This document shows positions 24,779 to 34,816 of a DNA stretch of 57,506 nt, one piece after another. How positions within the stretch are numbered: position 1 is the first letter of the stretch; each line of letters begins with the position of its first letter. Both the position numbers and the translations under genes were made by a program. The stretch lies in the NCBI GenBank assembly GCA_943333505.2, contig CALQTN020000021.1, forward strand, positions 1 to 57,506. The letters run 5' to 3'. Origin of the DNA: Asaia bogorensis. Lineage in GTDB: Bacteria > Pseudomonadota > Alphaproteobacteria > Acetobacterales > Acetobacteraceae. A model generated the notes under the pieces. It saw nothing but the letters and a program-made list of their open reading frames with translations, searched no databases and was not told where the DNA came from.

Positions 24779-25459
24779 CTAACCCCAGGCCGCGAGTCGC
24801 CCATCGCGCAAGGTGACGATGCGGTCCATCCGGGCGGCGAGATCGGGGTTGTGGGTCGCGATCAAAGCCGCAACGCCATGGCCGCGCACGGTCCGCAATA
24901 ATTCATCGAACACGCCCCCCGCGGTGGCGACATCGAGGTTGCCGGTCGGTTCATCGGCCAGCAGCAGGCTCGGGCCATTCGCAAGCGCGCGGGCGATGGC
25001 AACCCGCTGCTGTTCACCGCCGGATAGTTTGCCCGGTAGATGGCTCACCCGGTCGGCGAGCCCGAATGATGCCAGCAACGTGATGGCCCGCATGGCGGCC
25101 TCGGCCCTGGATTTTCCGGCGATCATCTGCGGCAGGATCACGTTTTCGAGCGCGGTGAAATCGCCGAGCAGATGATGGAACTGATAGACAAAGCCGATCT
25201 TGTCGCGCCGTGTCGCGGTGCGGTCGCGGTCGGACAGCGCACCAGTATCGCATCCATCGATCAGAACCTTGCCGGCATCGGGCCGTTCGAGCAGCCCGCC
25301 GAGGTGAAGCAGGGTGGATTTGCCAGTGCCGGACGGCGCCACCAGGGCCACGATCTCGCCCGGCCGCAACGCCAGATCGACCCCAAGCAGCACCGGCAAG
25401 GCGCCGGCCTCGGTGCGATAGGTCCGTTCAACGGCGGAAAGCGTGAGCGCGTCATTCAT
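24779..25459 (-). CDS. lolD: Lipoprotein-releasing ABC transporter ATPase LolD
   Basis: A 226-residue ABC ATPase of the MacB/LolD type, which powers release of lipoproteins from the inner membrane to the carrier LolA. Walker A is APSGTGKST (41-49), the signature is [15 protein letters not shown] and Walker B is [12 protein letters not shown], the last being typical of LolD/MacB. It overlaps the upstream lolC by 8 bp, so the pair is translationally coupled. It acts on the cytoplasmic face bound to the LolC-type permease. Confidence 0.94.
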   Translation of the reverse strand: MNDALTLSAVERTYRTEAGALPVLLGVDLALRPGEIVALVAPSGTGKSTLLHLGGLLERPDAGKVLIDGCDTGALSDRDRTATRRDKIGFVYQFHHLLGDFTALENVILPQMIAGKSRAEAAMRAITLLASFGLADRVSHLPGKLSGGEQQRVAIARALANGPSLLLADEPTGNLDVATAGGVFDELLRTVRGHGVAALIATHNPDLAARMDRIVTLRDGRLAAWG

Positions 25460-26708
25460 TGCGCAGCACCTCGACCGGATCGGTGCGGGCGGCGTGCCAG
25501 CTGGGATAGAGCGTGGCGAGCAATGACAAGGTCAACGCCAGGATCACCACGTTCACCACCCCGCCCCATTCGACGCCGGATGGCAGATCGGTCAGCATGA
25601 AAACGTTGCGGTCGAAGACCTGGCCGCCAGTAATCGCCTCAATCATATGCTGGATGGCGACGATGTTGCGGCAGACCAGCACGCCCATCAGCGTGCCTAA
25701 GGCGGTGCCGGCCACGCCCACAAAAGCGCCGCACATGATGAATATCCGCAAAATCGCGCCGCTTTCGGCGCCCATCGTGCGCATCACCGCAATGTCGCGC
25801 CGCTTGTCCTTGACCAGCATGATCAACGATGAAATCACGTTGAACGCCGCCACCAGGATGATCATGCCCAGAACGATGAACATGGTGTCCTTCTGGATCT
25901 GCAACACCGCGATAATCCCGTCATTGGCCCGTCGCCAGTCGCGCGCCACCAGATCGCGTTCGGCGAGCAATGGCCGGATGCGTTCCAGCGTCGCGCTGGC
26001 CTGTTCCGGATCGGCGAGACGAATATCAATGCCGGTCGCCGCGTTTTCCTTCATGAAAAAAACCTGGGCGGCGGGCAGGGACAGGAACACCACGTTGTTG
26101 TTGAAGGTCGCCAGGCCCGAATCGAAAATCGCCACCACCTTGTAAGGCTTGATGCGCGGCATGTTGCCGAAGGCGGTTGCGGCGCCTTGCGGGGAAATCA
26201 GGGTAAGCCGGCTGCCGATTGTCAGCCGGTTATTTCTCGCCAGGCTGACACCAATGGCCAGTGCGTCCTCGCCCTGGAAATCGGTAATGCTACCGGCCAC
26301 GATGTGCTCGGAAATCTGCGGGATTTTGCGTAACGATGCGGCGGTGATGCCACGTACCAGCCCGCCTGTGCCGCCCTGGCTGCCTTGGGTGGTGAGGAAC
26401 ACCTGGCCATCCAAAACCGGCAAAGCCGCGATGACCCCCGGCACGCCCGCAATCGCTGCCGCCAATTGTTCGAACTCGGTGATTTTCTCGCCCTGATAGG
26501 CATCAAGCGTGATGTGACCGTTGACCCCGAGGATGCGGTTGACCAGTTCGCGCTGAAAGCCGGTCATTACCGAGGTCACCACAATCAGGGTCGCCACGCC
26601 AAGCGCAATGCCGACCAGCGAGAAAATTGCGATGATCGAGACGAAGCGTTCACCCTTGCGCGCACGGAGATAGCGGCCGGCGACAAGGCGTTCGAAGGCG
26701 TTAAACAT
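25452..26708 (-). CDS. lolC: Lipoprotein-releasing ABC transporter permease LolC/LolE
   Basis: A 418-residue inner-membrane protein with one N-terminal transmembrane helix ([20 protein letters not shown]), a large periplasmic MacB-type domain at about 50-260 and three C-terminal helices ([16 protein letters not shown], the [13 protein letters not shown] region and [17 protein letters not shown]). It pairs with LolD to extract lipoproteins. Alphaproteobacteria usually have one such subunit that serves as both LolC and LolE. It lies downstream of proS with a 42-bp gap that contains a solo palindromic repeat. Confidence 0.93.
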   Translation of the reverse strand: MFNAFERLVAGRYLRARKGERFVSIIAIFSLVGIALGVATLIVVTSVMTGFQRELVNRILGVNGHITLDAYQGEKITEFEQLAAAIAGVPGVIAALPVLDGQVFLTTQGSQGGTGGLVRGITAASLRKIPQISEHIVAGSITDFQGEDALAIGVSLARNNRLTIGSRLTLISPQGAATAFGNMPRIKPYKVVAIFDSGLATFNNNVVFLSLPAAQVFFMKENAATGIDIRLADPEQASATLERIRPLLAERDLVARDWRRANDGIIAVLQIQKDTMFIVLGMIILVAAFNVISSLIMLVKDKRRDIAVMRTMGAESGAILRIFIMCGAFVGVAGTALGTLMGVLVCRNIVAIQHMIEAITGGQVFDRNVFMLTDLPSGVEWGGVVNVVILALTLSLLATLYPSWHAARTDPVEVLRNE

Positions 26709-26720
26709 CAGATAAGTGTG

Positions 26721-26740
26721 TTCTTTTTGTTCACAAAAAG
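26721..26740. repeat. Solo TTCTTTTTGT/ACAAAAAG palindrome
   Basis: One end unit of the nested repeat described at 9676, located between proS and lolC. The arms TTCTTTTTGT and ACAAAAAG are separated by TC. The flanking CAGACCTTCCTTATCC on the right resembles the leader seen before tyrS, but here it runs into the 3' end of proS, whose last codons and stop appear to lie within repeat-derived sequence. Confidence 0.65.
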
Positions 26741-26750
26741 CAGACCTTCC

Positions 26751-28058
26751 TTATCCACTTATCTTCCTGATCGCGTCTTCCACCGAAAGCTCCACCCGCT
26801 CCCCGGTCGCGCGTCGCTTCAACTCTACCATCCCCTTCGCCGCCCCGCGCGGCCCGACGATTATCTGCCAGGGGTGCCCCATGAGATCGGCATCATTGAA
26901 CTTCACCCCGGCACGGTCGTCGCGGTCATCATAGAGCGCGTTGCCGGCGAGTTTGGCGTAGATGTCCTCGCAGATCGCGTTGCAGGTGGCATCGCCCATT
27001 TTGAGGTTCAGAATCGCGGCTTTCCAAGGTGCGACCGCATCGTTCCAGATGATCCCGGCATCGTCATGACTCGCCTCGATCAACGCCCCGACCAGGCGCG
27101 ACACGCCGATGCCATAGCTGCCCATATGCGGGATGACCTGGCTGCCATCGGGGCCGGCGACCCGCAGGCCCATCGGGTCGGAATACTTGGTGCCGAAATA
27201 GAAGATATGCCCGACCTCGATGCCACGGCCCTCGCGCTTGTCGGCAACCTTGGCCCAGGCAGCCTCGTCGTGCTTCTCATCGGTCGCGGCATAGGGCGTG
27301 GTCATCAGGGTGGCGAAGCGTTCCAGATCCGACTCGCTGTTGAACGAGAACGCGGCCGGTGACGTGTCGATGGTTTCGAACGCCGCGTCGTAATAGACTT
27401 GGCTTTCCCCGGTCGGCGCCAGGATGATGAATTCATGGCTGAGATCACCGCCGATCGGGCCGGTATCGGCCGCCATCGGAATGGCCTGCACGCCCAACCG
27501 GCGGAAAGTGCGCATATAGGCCAGCATCATCTTGCGATAGGCGATCACCGCGCCGGCCTGATCGAGATCGAAGCTATAGGCATCCTTCATCAGGAATTCG
27601 CGGCCGCGCATAACGCCGAAGCGGGGGCGGACCTCGTCGCGAAACTTCCACTGAATATGGTAAAGGTTTTGCGGCAGTTCGCGATAGGATTTGATCGACT
27701 GGCGCAGCAGGTCGGTGATCATTTCCTCATTGGTGGGTCCGTAGAGCAACTCGCGCTCGTGCCGGTCCTTCAGGCGCAGCATTTCGGCGCCGTAGCCATC
27801 GTAGCGGCCGGATTGGCGCCACAGATCGGCGGATTGCAGGGTTGGCATGAGCACTTCCTGCGCGCCCGATGCGTCCTGTTCTTCGCGCACGATGCGGGCG
27901 ATGTTTTGCAGCACCCGGTAGCCGGCGGGCAGCCACGCGTAAATGCCTGCGGATGTCTGGCGAACCAGTCCGGCACGCAGCATGAGCCGATGCGACGCGA
28001 TCTGCGCTTCGGACGGAATTTCCTTGATGGTCGGCACGAGGCTGCGGGTCAGGCGCAT
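26751..28058 (-). CDS. proS: Prolyl-tRNA synthetase (short alphaproteobacterial type)
   Basis: A 435-residue class II synthetase that charges tRNA-Pro. Class II motif 2 is in [26 protein letters not shown] and motif 3 in [16 protein letters not shown]. The long editing insertion of the E. coli-type enzyme (about 570 residues) is absent, as is usual for alphaproteobacteria, in which a separate trans-editing protein can clear Ala-tRNA-Pro. The anticodon-binding domain occupies the last 100 residues. It is followed by lolC and lies downstream of DUF1467 across a 429-bp gap. Confidence 0.96.
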   Translation of the reverse strand: MRLTRSLVPTIKEIPSEAQIASHRLMLRAGLVRQTSAGIYAWLPAGYRVLQNIARIVREEQDASGAQEVLMPTLQSADLWRQSGRYDGYGAEMLRLKDRHERELLYGPTNEEMITDLLRQSIKSYRELPQNLYHIQWKFRDEVRPRFGVMRGREFLMKDAYSFDLDQAGAVIAYRKMMLAYMRTFRRLGVQAIPMAADTGPIGGDLSHEFIILAPTGESQVYYDAAFETIDTSPAAFSFNSESDLERFATLMTTPYAATDEKHDEAAWAKVADKREGRGIEVGHIFYFGTKYSDPMGLRVAGPDGSQVIPHMGSYGIGVSRLVGALIEASHDDAGIIWNDAVAPWKAAILNLKMGDATCNAICEDIYAKLAGNALYDDRDDRAGVKFNDADLMGHPWQIIVGPRGAAKGMVELKRRATGERVELSVEDAIRKISG

Positions 28059-28235
28059 ATCGGGGGCTTATCCATTGGCTGATGTGGCGATGACCCTAGA
28101 GCAATCTGGCCCGGCGTGAAATCCATCATAGGACGCGGAATATTGCTGCGTTGCACAACGGCCGCACGAAAGAAAAACACCCAAACTGGGTAAAAATCGT
28201 CCGAATCTGCGTGACTCATCACCGTCTTGTCATGT

Positions 28236-28365
28236 AGAAAAAAAGAAGGCCCGGACGCAGGCGTGCGTCACGGGCCAAGTTTAGGGAGGAAACGCCAGTC
28301 ACACGGCAGGAAGAGGCAGCGCCTCGTCCTCGCCGTGAGATTGCGTTCCCCACGCAACTCCGTCC
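28236..28365 (-). ncRNA. Candidate structured small RNA with intrinsic terminator
   Basis: Reading leftward, the strand has three consecutive stems. The first, at 28357-28341, has arms TTGCGT and ACGCAA. The second, at 28337-28302, is a long imperfect stem of about 15 bp (CACGGC, AGGA and GAGGC pairing with GCCTC, TCCT and GCCGTG around a GCT loop). The third is the terminator at 28276-28238. Between stems two and three is an unpaired CCTCCC (28289-28284), an anti-Shine-Dalgarno motif typical of small regulatory RNAs in alphaproteobacteria. It is not a match to 4.5S, tmRNA or RNase P RNA that I recognise. The 5' end is unknown; upstream sequence to 28480 is AT-rich and could hold a promoter. 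No convincing ORF fits. Confidence 0.5.
28238..28276 (-). terminator. Strong rho-independent terminator (minus strand)
   Basis: On the minus strand, GGCCCGTGACGCA pairs with TGCGTCCGGGCC (12 bp with one bulged base) and is followed by TTCTTTTTTT. It lies 180 bp past the proS start and 212 bp downstream of the DUF1467 stop. It therefore ends either a long 3' UTR of the DUF1467 transcript or, more likely, the small RNA candidate. Confidence 0.85.
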
Positions 28366-28487
28366 AGCTTTATTTTGGTATTTTTTGCCGAAAAATGCAG
28401 CGACTAGACTTATTTTGATCATTTTTTTGACATGTACGGATGATTTTTAGGCTGTTTGATTAAATATTAGGCGCTTCATTTCGCGCA

Positions 28488-28745
28488 TTAAGGTTTGAGT
28501 GCAAACGCCCCGGTGCGGAAACTGACCCAGCCGCTGGTGATCACCAGGACTGCCGTGCCCCAGACAACAGCCGCGACCAAAGTGGTTGCAATCACCACCC
28601 GCCAGAAGCGCGGGGCGATCGGGGCGCCGCGCCAGCCGGTGGCGGCATCAGCCTCGGGCGCCGGGCGGGTGCCGAACGGCAGTACCGCGAACAGCACGAT
28701 CCACCAGACGACGAAATAGCCGGCGATGATGGTGACCCATTGCAT
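28488..28745 (-). CDS. DUF1467 family membrane protein
   Basis: An 85-residue inner-membrane protein with two helices (IIAGYFVVWWIVLFAVLPFG at 6-25 and VVIATTLVAAVVWGTAVLVI at 50-69). The first helix and the following GTRPAPE segment match DUF1467, a family confined largely to alphaproteobacteria and often encoded just upstream of proS, as here. The function is unknown. It is 3 bp from the upstream GNAT gene and likely shares its transcript. Confidence 0.85.
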   Translation of the reverse strand: MQWVTIIAGYFVVWWIVLFAVLPFGTRPAPEADAATGWRGAPIAPRFWRVVIATTLVAAVVWGTAVLVITSGWVSFRTGAFALKP

Positions 28746-28748
28746 CGC

Positions 28749-29318
28749 TCAGGCGATCCGGCTGCCGGTTTGCAGGGTCTTGTAGAAAAATATCCCGCGC
28801 ACGGTGGCGCCGCGCACCCGCGCATAGGCGGGGTGAATGCCCCAGCGCTGGTAGCCAAGCTGTTCATAGAGCGCGATCGCCGCAGTTTGGGTTTCCCGCA
28901 CATCAAGGTTGAGCACGTGATATCCTAGCGCGCGGGCGCCATCTTCCACCCGTGTGGTCAGCAGCTTGGCCAGGCCATGGTTGCGGGCATAAGGGGCGAC
29001 AAAACTATGCATCAACTGGGCGGCGAAGGCCTGGGCCTCATTGTTACGCGGCGGACGCACCATCTGCGCCGAGCCGACGATCACACCATCGAGTCGGGCG
29101 ATGAATAACTCCCGCTCCGGCACCAGCAGGATGCCGCGATAATAGCGTTCCAAAGCCTGGCGACCGGGCGGATTGACCCAACCGAAGCCACCGCCCTCGA
29201 TGATGGCGGCATCGGTCGCTTCGCACAGGGTGGCGAGGTCATCGTCGGAAAACTCGGTGGGCCGCTCGACGGCAAGGTTTTCCGAACTTGCCGCTGTTGG
29301 TTCGTCATTGTCGTCCAT
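28749..29318 (-). CDS. GNAT family N-acetyltransferase
   Basis: A 189-residue acetyltransferase. The acetyl-CoA loop region is VAPYARNHGLAKLLTTRVED, followed by YHVLNLDVRETQTAAIALYEQLGYQRWG, typical of GNAT motifs A and B. The acceptor is unknown. The ATG overlaps the hisH stop (TAATG), so I start it there rather than six codons upstream. It ends 3 bp before DUF1467. Confidence 0.87.
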   Translation of the reverse strand: MDDNDEPTAASSENLAVERPTEFSDDDLATLCEATDAAIIEGGGFGWVNPPGRQALERYYRGILLVPERELFIARLDGVIVGSAQMVRPPRNNEAQAFAAQLMHSFVAPYARNHGLAKLLTTRVEDGARALGYHVLNLDVRETQTAAIALYEQLGYQRWGIHPAYARVRGATVRGIFFYKTLQTGSRIA

Positions 29319-29959
29319 TATATTGGGTCCCAGCACAGGAAATTGGCCAGAATGCGCAACCCGACCTCCTGGCTTTTCTCGACGTGAAATTGAGTTCCGG
29401 CACGGTTACCGCGCGCCACCATGGCGACGACCGGGCCGCCATAATCGGTGGTGGCAATGCATTCGGCTGGATTGCCGGCAGTCAAAGCATAGGAATGGAC
29501 GAAGTAGACATGATCATCCGGCACTAACCCGTCGAGGAGCTTATGCGATCCGGGGACGAAATTCAGCCCGTTCCACCCCATTTGCGGCAGGCGCAGTTCG
29601 GCCGGCGGCGACATTGGCGCGATGTCGCCCTGGACCCAGCCGAACCCGCTGGTGACCCGATGTTCGAGGCCGCGTGCAGCCATCAACTGCATGCCTACGC
29701 ATATCCCGAGGAACGGCGCGCCTGCCTCGACCCGGTCGAAGATCGCTGCTTGCAACCCACCAACGGCCGCCAGGCCCGCTGCGCAGTCCGCAAACGCGCC
29801 CTGGCCAGGCAGCACGATGCGATCGGCGGCGCGGATGAAATCCGGATCGGCGGTGATGACAATCTCGGCTGCCAACCCAAGTCGGGACGCTGCCAGCGCT
29901 AGGCCGCGCGATGCGGATGCCAAATTGCCGCTGCCATAATCAATAACCGCGACCTTCAT
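29318..29959 (-). CDS. hisH: Imidazole glycerol phosphate synthase subunit HisH
   Basis: A 213-residue class I glutamine amidotransferase that feeds ammonia to HisF in histidine synthesis. The nucleophile is Cys87 in GICVGMQLM. The His/Glu pair is in GTQFHVEKSQE, where Val replaces the usual Pro of [20 protein letters not shown] is the standard opening. The ATG overlaps the stop of the DUF2628-like gene (ATGA). hisA and hisF, its usual followers, are not in the window; the operon instead continues into GNAT and DUF1467. Confidence 0.95.
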   Translation of the reverse strand: MKVAVIDYGSGNLASASRGLALAASRLGLAAEIVITADPDFIRAADRIVLPGQGAFADCAAGLAAVGGLQAAIFDRVEAGAPFLGICVGMQLMAARGLEHRVTSGFGWVQGDIAPMSPPAELRLPQMGWNGLNFVPGSHKLLDGLVPDDHVYFVHSYALTAGNPAECIATTDYGGPVVAMVARGNRAGTQFHVEKSQEVGLRILANFLCWDPI

Positions 29960-30318
29960 GCCGGTAGGGCTTCGATCAAATCCGGGCGTGCGGTCAGGAT
30001 GCGGCCGAATGCGAGGTCTTCGCTGCTGGCGGCGACGACATGGGCAAGCACGAAGCGGCGCCTTTCCAGGGACCAACGCACCATATCGCGGCCAAATACG
30101 CCGCTGATCCAGCCGAGAAACAGCCCGGTCGGCATCTGCAGTGGTGCGGGGAGGAGAAACCCTGCGGCAAGTTGGGCGCAAAACAGCAATATCGCCGGGA
30201 TCCAAGCCCGTTGCGTCAGCAGCCAAACTCCGCCGAAAACGGCCGCGCCGGCGGAAAAACCTTCAAGCACCAATTCGGGCGCGGTGCCTGGCTTAGTGTG
30301 GACGGTCCAGGTTTTCAC
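29956..30318 (-). CDS. DUF2628-like membrane protein between hisB and hisH
   Basis: A 120-residue protein with hydrophobic segments [20 protein letters not shown] and [12 protein letters not shown], a Pro-containing break, and a cytosolic C-terminal half ending in [13 protein letters not shown]. The opening [11 protein letters not shown] and overall shape match small DUF2628 proteins often found between hisB and hisH in alphaproteobacteria. The function is unknown. The GTG start overlaps the hisB stop (GTGA); the frame runs 30 codons further upstream within hisB. Confidence 0.78.
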   Translation of the reverse strand: MKTWTVHTKPGTAPELVLEGFSAGAAVFGGVWLLTQRAWIPAILLFCAQLAAGFLLPAPLQMPTGLFLGWISGVFGRDMVRWSLERRRFVLAHVVAASSEDLAFGRILTARPDLIEALPA

Positions 30319-30905
30319 AGCGCCCCCTTCGTCGATGGAATGGCACCGCCGACACGCGGGTCGATCGCGACCGCCGCCCGCAACGCGCGCGCCACGGATT
30401 TGAAGCATGCCTCGGCAATATGATGGGCATTGGTGCCGGCTTTCTGCATCACATGCAGGTTCATCAGCGCGTTGCCAGTGAAGGCGCGGAAGAATTCCTC
30501 GAATAGCTCGGTGTCCATCTCGCCAACCTTGTCGCGCGCGAAAATGACCCGCCAGCCAAGAAAAGCACGGCCTGACAGATCGATCGCGGCTTCGACCAGC
30601 GCTTCGTCCATCGGCACCATCGCATGCCCGAAGCGCGCGATGCCGCGCTTGTCGCCGAGCGCCTGGACCAGCGCCTGGCCAAGCACGATGCCGACATCCT
30701 CGGTCGTGTGGTGGAAATCGATATGGAGATCGCCCTTGGCGACGACGCTGAGGTCCATCAGCGAATGGCGCGCTAACGCGGTCAACATATGGTCGAAGAA
30801 CCCGATCCCGGTGGCGATCTCTGCCTTGCCGGTGCCATCTAGGTTCAGGGTCAGGGAAATATCAGTTTCCGAGGTCTTGCGGGTGATCTGGGCGATGCGG
30901 GACAT
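30315..30905 (-). CDS. hisB: Imidazoleglycerol-phosphate dehydratase
   Basis: A 196-residue monofunctional enzyme that converts imidazole glycerol phosphate to imidazole acetol phosphate. The two manganese-binding repeats are present: [11 protein letters not shown] with [10 protein letters not shown], and the C-terminal [11 protein letters not shown]. The phosphatase domain of the E. coli HisB fusion is absent, as is normal outside enterobacteria. AGGAG precedes the start. It is the first gene of the hisB-DUF2628-hisH run and diverges from hslV. Confidence 0.95.
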   Translation of the reverse strand: MSRIAQITRKTSETDISLTLNLDGTGKAEIATGIGFFDHMLTALARHSLMDLSVVAKGDLHIDFHHTTEDVGIVLGQALVQALGDKRGIARFGHAMVPMDEALVEAAIDLSGRAFLGWRVIFARDKVGEMDTELFEEFFRAFTGNALMNLHVMQKAGTNAHHIAEACFKSVARALRAAVAIDPRVGGAIPSTKGAL

Positions 30906-30973
30906 CAAAGGCTCCTGTCGGCTCGCGGGGTCTAGCCGAAATCGGGGGGCGGCGGCAAACATTGCGCATGGGG

Positions 30974-31003
30974 CTTGTCCCAGTGCGGTGGTTTGCCCAT
31001 GTT
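30974..31003 (+). promoter_or_regulatory. Candidate heat-shock sigma (RpoH) promoter of hslVU
   Basis: CTTG (30974-30977) and CCCATGTT (30996-31003) match the two halves of the RpoH consensus (CTTGAA and CCCCATnT) with acceptable spacing. They sit just upstream of hslV, a classic heat-shock gene. The predicted start of transcription would be only a few bases before the hslV ATG at 31012, and no Shine-Dalgarno sequence is present there, so the message may be nearly leaderless. Confidence 0.5.
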
Positions 31004-31011
31004 CGTCCGTC

Positions 31012-31575
31012 ATGAGCACAGCACCATCCCCCCACGATCCCATCGGCTGGCACGGCACCACCATCTTATGCGTGCGCCGCGCCGGCCACGTCACCATGGC
31101 TGGCGATGGCCAGGTGACGCTTGGCCAGACCGTCATCAAGGGCAACGCCCGCAAGGTCCGTCGTATTGGCGCCGATAACAGCGTGCTGGCAGGTTTCGCC
31201 GGCGCGACGGCCGATGCGTTCACCTTGCTCGAACGGCTCGAAGCCAAGCTTGAACGCTTTCCCGGCCAGTTGGAACGCGCCTGCGTCGAGCTCGCCAAGG
31301 ACTGGCGCACCGACCGCTATTTGCGCCGCCTGGAAGCCATGATGGCGGTCGCGGACAAAGATCGGTCCTTCACCCTGACCGGCAATGGCGATGTGCTGGA
31401 ACCCGATGACGGGGTGATCGCGATCGGCTCAGGCGGTAATTACGCGCTGGCGGCGGCGCGGGCGTTGATGGGAATCGACGGGCTTTCCGCCGAGGATATT
31501 GCCAGGCGCGCGATGCGGATTGCGGGCGAAATCTGCGTGTACACTAACTTTAATGTCATCGTAGAAACGCTTTAG
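31012..31575 (+). CDS. hslV: ATP-dependent protease proteolytic subunit HslV
   Basis: A 187-residue proteasome-related threonine peptidase that forms the core of the HslUV (ClpQY) protease. The nucleophile is Thr16, the first T of GTTILCVRR; a 15-residue propeptide must be removed to expose it, as is usual in alphaproteobacteria. [10 protein letters not shown] and [14 protein letters not shown] are conserved. The start lacks a Shine-Dalgarno sequence. hslU follows after 54 bp that contain a palindromic repeat. Confidence 0.95.
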   Translation: MSTAPSPHDPIGWHGTTILCVRRAGHVTMAGDGQVTLGQTVIKGNARKVRRIGADNSVLAGFAGATADAFTLLERLEAKLERFPGQLERACVELAKDWRTDRYLRRLEAMMAVADKDRSFTLTGNGDVLEPDDGVIAIGSGGNYALAAARALMGIDGLSAEDIARRAMRIAGEICVYTNFNVIVETL

Positions 31576-31588
31576 GCGCAGCAAGCAC

Positions 31589-31610
31589 TTCTTTTTGTGA
31601 ACAAAAAGAA
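31589..31610. repeat. Solo TTCTTTTTGT/ACAAAAAGAA palindrome
   Basis: Perfect 10-bp arms separated by GA, in the hslV-hslU gap and ending 19 bp before the hslU start. It is one end unit of the repeat at 9676. The bases after it (CACCCTAGGATTTCTTCAA) resemble the leader before tyrS and contain the only ribosome-site-like sequence (TAGGA) for hslU. Confidence 0.7.
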
Positions 31611-31629
31611 CACCCTAGGATTTCTTCAA

Positions 31630-32949
<1,320 letters not shown>

Positions 32950-33013
32950 CAATGCACGAGCAATGCAGTGGCCCAGGGTTGACGCAACCGCCCCCCGCCC
33001 GCACATCCACCCT

Positions 33014-33463
33014 ATGACAGACCCGTTCGTCCAGCCCGAAGAACCTACTGCCGCTGCCGCCATTGCCGCGATTGGCGAAGAGTTGGCCATTTTCGACGAT
33101 TGGATGGAGCGGTACCAGTACATCATCGAACTCGGCCGGAAATTACCATTGTACCCAGATACCTGGGCCGATGACGCGCATCGCGTGCCAGGCTGCCAGA
33201 GCAGGGTCTGGATGGAGTTGGTCGAGCGCGACGGCAAATGCTATTTCGCCGGCGCATCCGATGCGGCCATCGTCTCCGGCCTGGTGGCGATGCTGTTGCG
33301 GGTCTATTCCGGACGCGACTCCGCCGAAATCGCGGCCACCGATCCGGTTTTTCTAAAGGACCTCGGGCTGATTGAGGCCCTTTCGACCAACCGGGGCAAC
33401 GGGATTGCGGCAATGGCGCGGCGCATTCGCGGCGCGATCATGCCGCCAGCGCCGCCGACGTAA
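33014..33463 (+). CDS. sufE: SufE family sulfur acceptor protein
   Basis: A 149-residue SufE protein that takes persulfide from the desulfurase SufS and stimulates it in Fe-S cluster assembly. The sulfur-accepting Cys61 is in RVPGCQSRVW, the family hallmark, and the upstream W-M-ERYQYIIELGRKL helix is typical. No other suf gene is in the window. The start lacks a good ribosome site. The 3' end overlaps the convergent Hint-domain gene by 26 bp. Confidence 0.93.
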   Translation: MTDPFVQPEEPTAAAAIAAIGEELAIFDDWMERYQYIIELGRKLPLYPDTWADDAHRVPGCQSRVWMELVERDGKCYFAGASDAAIVSGLVAMLLRVYSGRDSAEIAATDPVFLKDLGLIEALSTNRGNGIAAMARRIRGAIMPPAPPT

Positions 33464-34772
33464 TCAGATAGGTCGGCAGCTTGGCGCTTTCGACAATCAG
33501 CTGAAACTCTTGCCGCCCGAAGCCGAAACGGCCAACCGGCACCGTGACGTCGCCATTGGTCCAGCGGTTGATTTGATCGCCGCTAAACTCAGCCGGATAG
33601 CAGCCGTCTGCCAATGCCGGGTCATCCAGATAGAGCTTGCGGGATTGGCCGCCGACCCGCCCGGTAAGGGCAAAAAGATTGACACCCAGGATACGGGAAT
33701 CTGCGTTCCAGCCCATCAATGCGGGGGATGTTGCGCGCGAAACCAGTTGCAGCCGCGTGGTGTTGGGGGGGATTTGAAACGCGTGCCCCTCAGGAATATC
33801 GGCCAATGCGTCGATACGGACGCCGTCCGCGATGACATGCAGATCGGCTTCGTCGCTGCAGGCGCCGATCGGAAGCCGCGCCATGACCGCTGCGCGGATA
33901 TTGGGCAATTCGGCGCCATCGCCTTGGACTTGCGGCCGGCACATCGGTTGCATGATGGGCTCATGATCTGGGAAAGCGGCATCGAATTCGGCCGCATTGT
34001 GGAACTTCATCCGATTGCCCATTTCGGCGTAGCTTTCCGACCAGCATCCGTTAGCAACCACGCAGTCATGCATGCCGAGATCGATATGAAAATAATCGAC
34101 CATCGCGTCCGTCGCGGTTTGGGTGATCGAAATCCCATTGATCAGCAGCTTGGCCTGCACCAGAAAATCATCGATGAGCATGCTGTGGTCCGGTGACACG
34201 AAAAGATCCCGGCACGGCTGGTCAACGCCGAGTGCGCCGGCCGCGATCCGCACCGGAGCTCCTCTTTGGCACAGGAATGCGCCGTTAAAGCTCTGCCGGC
34301 CCACAAATTTCAGCCGGCGCAGCGGGCCGAAGCGGGTCACCAGCAGATCACCCGGCCTCAGACTTTCGATCGCAACCTCACCCGATGCGGTCAGGATGCG
34401 GGTGCCGCGCAGATAGCAGGTAAACGGATCCACATTGTTGTTAACGTAGTCACCTGCCGCGAGGATGATGCCATAGACCTGAAAGGTCGCGCCGGTATCA
34501 ACCAGCGGATAGATCGCCCCGGAAGCGGTGATGAAACCCAGGTAGACAAAGTTGCCCAGATTTTGCTGCAACGCCCCTCCGGCAAAGATATCGACGCTGA
34601 CCGTATCGCCTGCGCCCAAAGTCGCGTTTGAGCCCGATATTTGCAGCGTGTTCACACCGCCGCTCAGATCGGAAGAATTGGTCGTGCCATCCGAGGTCAG
34701 GGTTGATGTACCGAAATTATAGTCGGTGCTGGACGTGATGTCGTTCGAGCCGGTCCAATAGGTGGTTGTCAT
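33438..34772 (-). CDS. Hint-domain protein with Ser/Thr-rich N-terminus
   Basis: A 444-residue protein. Residues 1-115 are Ser/Thr/Asn/Gly-rich and repeat-like, as in autotransporter or adhesin passenger regions, and lack a classical signal peptide. A Hint (Hedgehog/intein) domain follows: Cys119 in FTCYLRGTRILTASGEV is the expected N-S acyl-shift residue, with ESLRPGDLLVT and LFVSPDHSMLIDDFLVQA as the B-block-like His motif. The last 180 residues have no recognised family. Proteins of this shape are multiplied in acetic acid bacteria; the function is unknown, self-cleavage being possible. GAGGG precedes the ATG. A perfect dyad lies 21 bp upstream. Confidence 0.82.
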   Translation of the reverse strand: MTTTYWTGSNDITSSTDYNFGTSTLTSDGTTNSSDLSGGVNTLQISGSNATLGAGDTVSVDIFAGGALQQNLGNFVYLGFITASGAIYPLVDTGATFQVYGIILAAGDYVNNNVDPFTCYLRGTRILTASGEVAIESLRPGDLLVTRFGPLRRLKFVGRQSFNGAFLCQRGAPVRIAAGALGVDQPCRDLFVSPDHSMLIDDFLVQAKLLINGISITQTATDAMVDYFHIDLGMHDCVVANGCWSESYAEMGNRMKFHNAAEFDAAFPDHEPIMQPMCRPQVQGDGAELPNIRAAVMARLPIGACSDEADLHVIADGVRIDALADIPEGHAFQIPPNTTRLQLVSRATSPALMGWNADSRILGVNLFALTGRVGGQSRKLYLDDPALADGCYPAEFSGDQINRWTNGDVTVPVGRFGFGRQEFQLIVESAKLPTYLITSAALAA

Positions 34773-34793
34773 CGAACCCTCATGGGATTGATC

Positions 34794-34816
34794 GACCGCA
34801 GCATGATGCTGCGGTC
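34794..34816. promoter_or_regulatory. Perfect 23-bp palindrome upstream of the Hint gene
   Basis: Half-sites GACCGCAGCAT and ATGCTGCGGTC (11 bp each, perfect) flank a single central G. With only a 1-base spacer it is unlikely to fold as a terminator and has no U-tract. It lies 21 bp upstream of the ATG on the minus strand, where a bound repressor would block transcription or the ribosome site would be covered. No adjacent regulator is encoded. Confidence 0.5.

Noticed and set aside
28219-28422. A 67-codon frame over the small RNA candidate
   Set aside because: It runs through the intrinsic terminator stem, has no ribosome site and no similarity; the strand shows RNA structure instead.
29960-30226. 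N-terminal extension of HisH
   Set aside because: HisH starts MKVAVIDYG at 29959, where the ATG overlaps the preceding stop; the extension is a shadow of the DUF2628-like gene.
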